Below, one piece after another: positions 4,739 through 6,707 of a DNA stretch of 6,707 bases; the first letter of the stretch is position 1; each line of letters starts with the position of its first letter. The DNA comes from Acidobacteriota bacterium (GTDB lineage: Bacteria > Actinomycetota > Acidimicrobiia > Spongiisociales > UBA5794). The translations under genes and the position numbers were made by a program. A model generated the notes under the pieces. That model was given only the letters and a program-made list of their open reading frames with translations. It was not told the origin of the DNA and made no database searches. The stretch is taken from positions 1 to 6,707 of the forward strand of contig SMXV01000070.1 of the NCBI GenBank assembly GCA_004356175.1. The letters are read 5' to 3'.

Positions 4739-6554
4739 AAGTCAGCTCATCGCAACACTGTCGGCATCATTAGCCTTCTTCCTGGCGCTTACACCGACAC
4801 CGAACGCACAAGGTCAAGTGCCGCCGGATTTTGACAACCGTTGGTTCGTCGATGCATCGGTTATTGGCGGCATGAATGATGGCTCCACCTGGGCAAATGC
4901 CTTTCAACATCTTCAAGACGCGCTCGATGCTGCTGCGAATCCGGCCACAACTGATGAAATCTGGGTTGCCGACGGGACGTACCACCCGGATCGCAATATG
5001 TTCAACCCGGACGGTACGGCCAGTCGCATCGCCACCTTCGACCTCCAAGATGGCGTTTCGATCTTCGGGGGCTTCCTCGGCGTCGTCGAGACTGAACTCT
5101 CCCAGCGCGATCCCGAAACTAACGAAACCGTCTTGAACGGTACCGTGGGAGGCCCTTGCGCCGATCCGAACGCGGGAGACTGCATGGTACCGAACGGTAC
5201 CCCCGGCTGCGACGACGCCAACTGCTGCGCGGTGGTTTGCGGCTTCTTCCCGCCCTGTTGTGATTTGGTGTGGGACGCGTTTTGCGTATCGTTCGCCGGC
5301 GAGCTTTGCCCCGCCCCCGGCCCACCGGGTGTCTTTCATGTGGTCACCGCGGATGGTGTCGGTCCAACCGCCGTCCTCAATGGTTTTACCATCACTGCTG
5401 GGCACGCCGACGCCGATGCTGGCACCGACCGTCATGGCGGGGGTATCCTGATCCGCGATGCAAGCCCGCACGTCGTCCGCTGCAACCTGACCGGCAACGT
5501 CGCGGAGGAGGGCGGCGGCGGCGACGTTGATGGGGCTACTTCCGCCCCAATCTTCGTCAACTGTTCGTTCATTGCGAATGTCGCTTGTGAAGGCGGCGCG
5601 ATTCACCTGGAAGGTGGCCTTCCGCGCGCTACTTTCGTGAACTGCGTGTTCGCAGACAACACCGCGACGGACCACGGCGGCGCGCTGGATGTCAAAGGCT
5701 TTGTGGAAGCTAGTGACTGCACGTTCGCTTCCAACTCAGCAGCCCCGAGCAACCCGCCCCAGCAGGGGGGTGGCGCGATCTGGGTTGAGGGTGGTGAGGC
5801 AACTATCAGCAACAGCATTCTCTGGGATAACAACCCCAATCAGATAGAGCTTGTTTTGGCTGGCTCAGCGCTTGTGAGCGATAGCGACGTGCAGGACGGC
5901 GGCTTCCCCGGCATCGGCAACATCGACGCCGATCCGCGATTTGTCGATGCGCAAGCCGGCGACTATCGCCTCAGCCACCCTTGCTCACAGTGCATTGATC
6001 GCGGCAACAACAATGCTATCCCGCCAGACGTCGTAGACCTTGACGAGGACGGCACCACCTTGATGGAAGATACACCGTTCGATCTCGACTTGGATTTGCG
6101 GATTCGAGACGGTCTCCACTTGGGTGGCGGTATCGTGGACATGGGGGCGTATGAGTTCATTCCGCTACTTGTTCCGTGGGATTGCCAGACTAACCCGGAC
6201 GGCCTTGTGGGGATTAACGACTTTCTGGATCTTCTGGGTCAGTGGGCTCAGTTGTGCACCTCTTGCGATTTCGGCGTCGGAGCGCCAGGAGTCGGAGTCG
6301 AGGACTTTCTGGCCTTGCTGGGACATTGGACATCGACTCTGACAGTTGAAGACGTGGTCGAAGACGCCGGATTGGAATACCCGGATGACTGGGACGACTT
6401 CGTTGACATCATGACCGACGAGGATCCGGACGAGGAAGCACAGCAGAATTGGCGTTGCTGGATGGACCACTACCTGGACTGCCACACGCGGCCGTTCTGC
6501 TTCGACTGTGCCTGTCAGATCTGTCCAGACGATGACCCGTACGGGAATCACTGA
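4719..6554 (+). CDS. Secreted right-handed beta-helix protein with Cys-rich insert and dockerin-like end, 611 aa
   Basis: Residues 1-~33 are a signal peptide (basic MRSHSVRSQ, then a hydrophobic core, cleavage near AQG). Residues ~43-140 open a parallel beta-helix (WFVDASV, DEIWVADGTYHP, FGGFLGVVETELSQRDP). Residues 147-197 are an inserted module with ten Cys and the pattern CC..VC.....CC...WD..CV. Helix coils resume at ~205-385 with the usual NCSF..N and GGGA turns, ending in SILWDN. Residues ~403-480 (ADPRFVDAQAGDYRL ... VDMGAYEF) match the choice-of-anchor Q region seen in planctomycete surface proteins. Residues ~487-537 hold two dockerin-like modules that have lost most calcium ligands. 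The tail ~540-611 is acidic, then has six Cys (580-602). Such helices often bind or cleave polysaccharides, but no catalytic residues can be named here. Likely extracellular or cell-surface. Confidence 0.92.
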   Translation: MRSHSVRSQLIATLSASLAFFLALTPTPNAQGQVPPDFDNRWFVDASVIGGMNDGSTWANAFQHLQDALDAAANPATTDEIWVADGTYHPDRNMFNPDGTASRIATFDLQDGVSIFGGFLGVVETELSQRDPETNETVLNGTVGGPCADPNAGDCMVPNGTPGCDDANCCAVVCGFFPPCCDLVWDAFCVSFAGELCPAPGPPGVFHVVTADGVGPTAVLNGFTITAGHADADAGTDRHGGGILIRDASPHVVRCNLTGNVAEEGGGGDVDGATSAPIFVNCSFIANVACEGGAIHLEGGLPRATFVNCVFADNTATDHGGALDVKGFVEASDCTFASNSAAPSNPPQQGGGAIWVEGGEATISNSILWDNNPNQIELVLAGSALVSDSDVQDGGFPGIGNIDADPRFVDAQAGDYRLSHPCSQCIDRGNNNAIPPDVVDLDEDGTTLMEDTPFDLDLDLRIRDGLHLGGGIVDMGAYEFIPLLVPWDCQTNPDGLVGINDFLDLLGQWAQLCTSCDFGVGAPGVGVEDFLALLGHWTSTLTVEDVVEDAGLEYPDDWDDFVDIMTDEDPDEEAQQNWRCWMDHYLDCHTRPFCFDCACQICPDDDPYGNH

Positions 6555-6592
6555 GGCGGCCGGCAGCGATCGTAAGCACTCGTGTCTTGCAT

Positions 6593-6630
6593 CCGCCCGA
6601 GGGCACCTGCCCTCGGGCGGTTTCTTTCTC
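6593..6630 (+). terminator. Strong intrinsic terminator of the beta-helix gene
   Basis: CCGCCCGAGGG (6593-6603) pairs perfectly with CCCTCGGGCGG (6610-6620) around a six-base loop, followed by TTTCTTTCTC (6621-6630). It begins 39 bases after the stop codon. There is no matching T-run for the opposite strand, so it acts for the + strand. Confidence 0.9.
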
Positions 6631-6707
6631 GCCCAACGTATTCCCGTCGTGTTCTCTGTCATCAAGGGCAGGATTCTTGTCGGCTCACGGCCGAGCATTC
6701 CGAGCCC

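Noticed and set aside
4770..5675. 301-codon open frame on the minus strand
   Set aside because: It lies wholly opposite the beta-helix gene, whose domains are clear; the product has shadow-like composition and no domain.

Overview
The window looks like chromosomal DNA from a planctomycete (Planctomycetota, perhaps Phycisphaerae-like or uncultivated). The evidence is indirect but specific. There are two exported proteins ending in dockerin-like EF-hand modules of the planctomycete kind (DLDGDCTVG...DF...LL..W). One of them also carries HAF repeats, and the other a beta-helix with a 'choice-of-anchor Q'-like end plus a Cys-rich CC..VC...CC...WD..C module. The genus cannot be named from this sequence.

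Left part (1-2502, all + strand): a 381-codon cytosolic-looking protein of unknown function (21-1166, open upstream so possibly longer); then a confusing 600-base stretch (1215-1798) in which three reading frames each look partly coding; then a 235-residue protein with two membrane helices and a ~160-residue soluble tail (1795-2502). I recognise no family for any of these. They are collinear and closely spaced and could form one unit.

Middle (2503-3037): mostly non-coding. It holds a bulged hairpin, one copy of a ~41-base repeated intergenic element, and a plausible 60-codon gene with a good Shine-Dalgarno (2764-2946).

Right part (3038-6554): two divergent genes for secreted proteins, a HAF-repeat/dockerin protein on the minus strand (3038-4303) and a beta-helix protein on the plus strand (4719-6554). 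They are separated by a ~415-base intergenic region containing the second copy of the repeated element, a tandem CTACGTAG palindrome, an inverted half-copy beside a TTGACA hexamer, and a possible 27-codon leader ORF. A strong intrinsic terminator (6593-6630) closes the beta-helix gene.

The two secreted proteins are probably surface or extracellular; their dockerin-like ends suggest a shared calcium-dependent folding or attachment scheme, but no cohesin partner is in the window. The most unusual items are the unrecognised left-hand gene set with its broken middle gene, and the repeated TACGTAGAACTA element found only between genes. I see no CRISPR array, insertion sequence, tRNA or rRNA.
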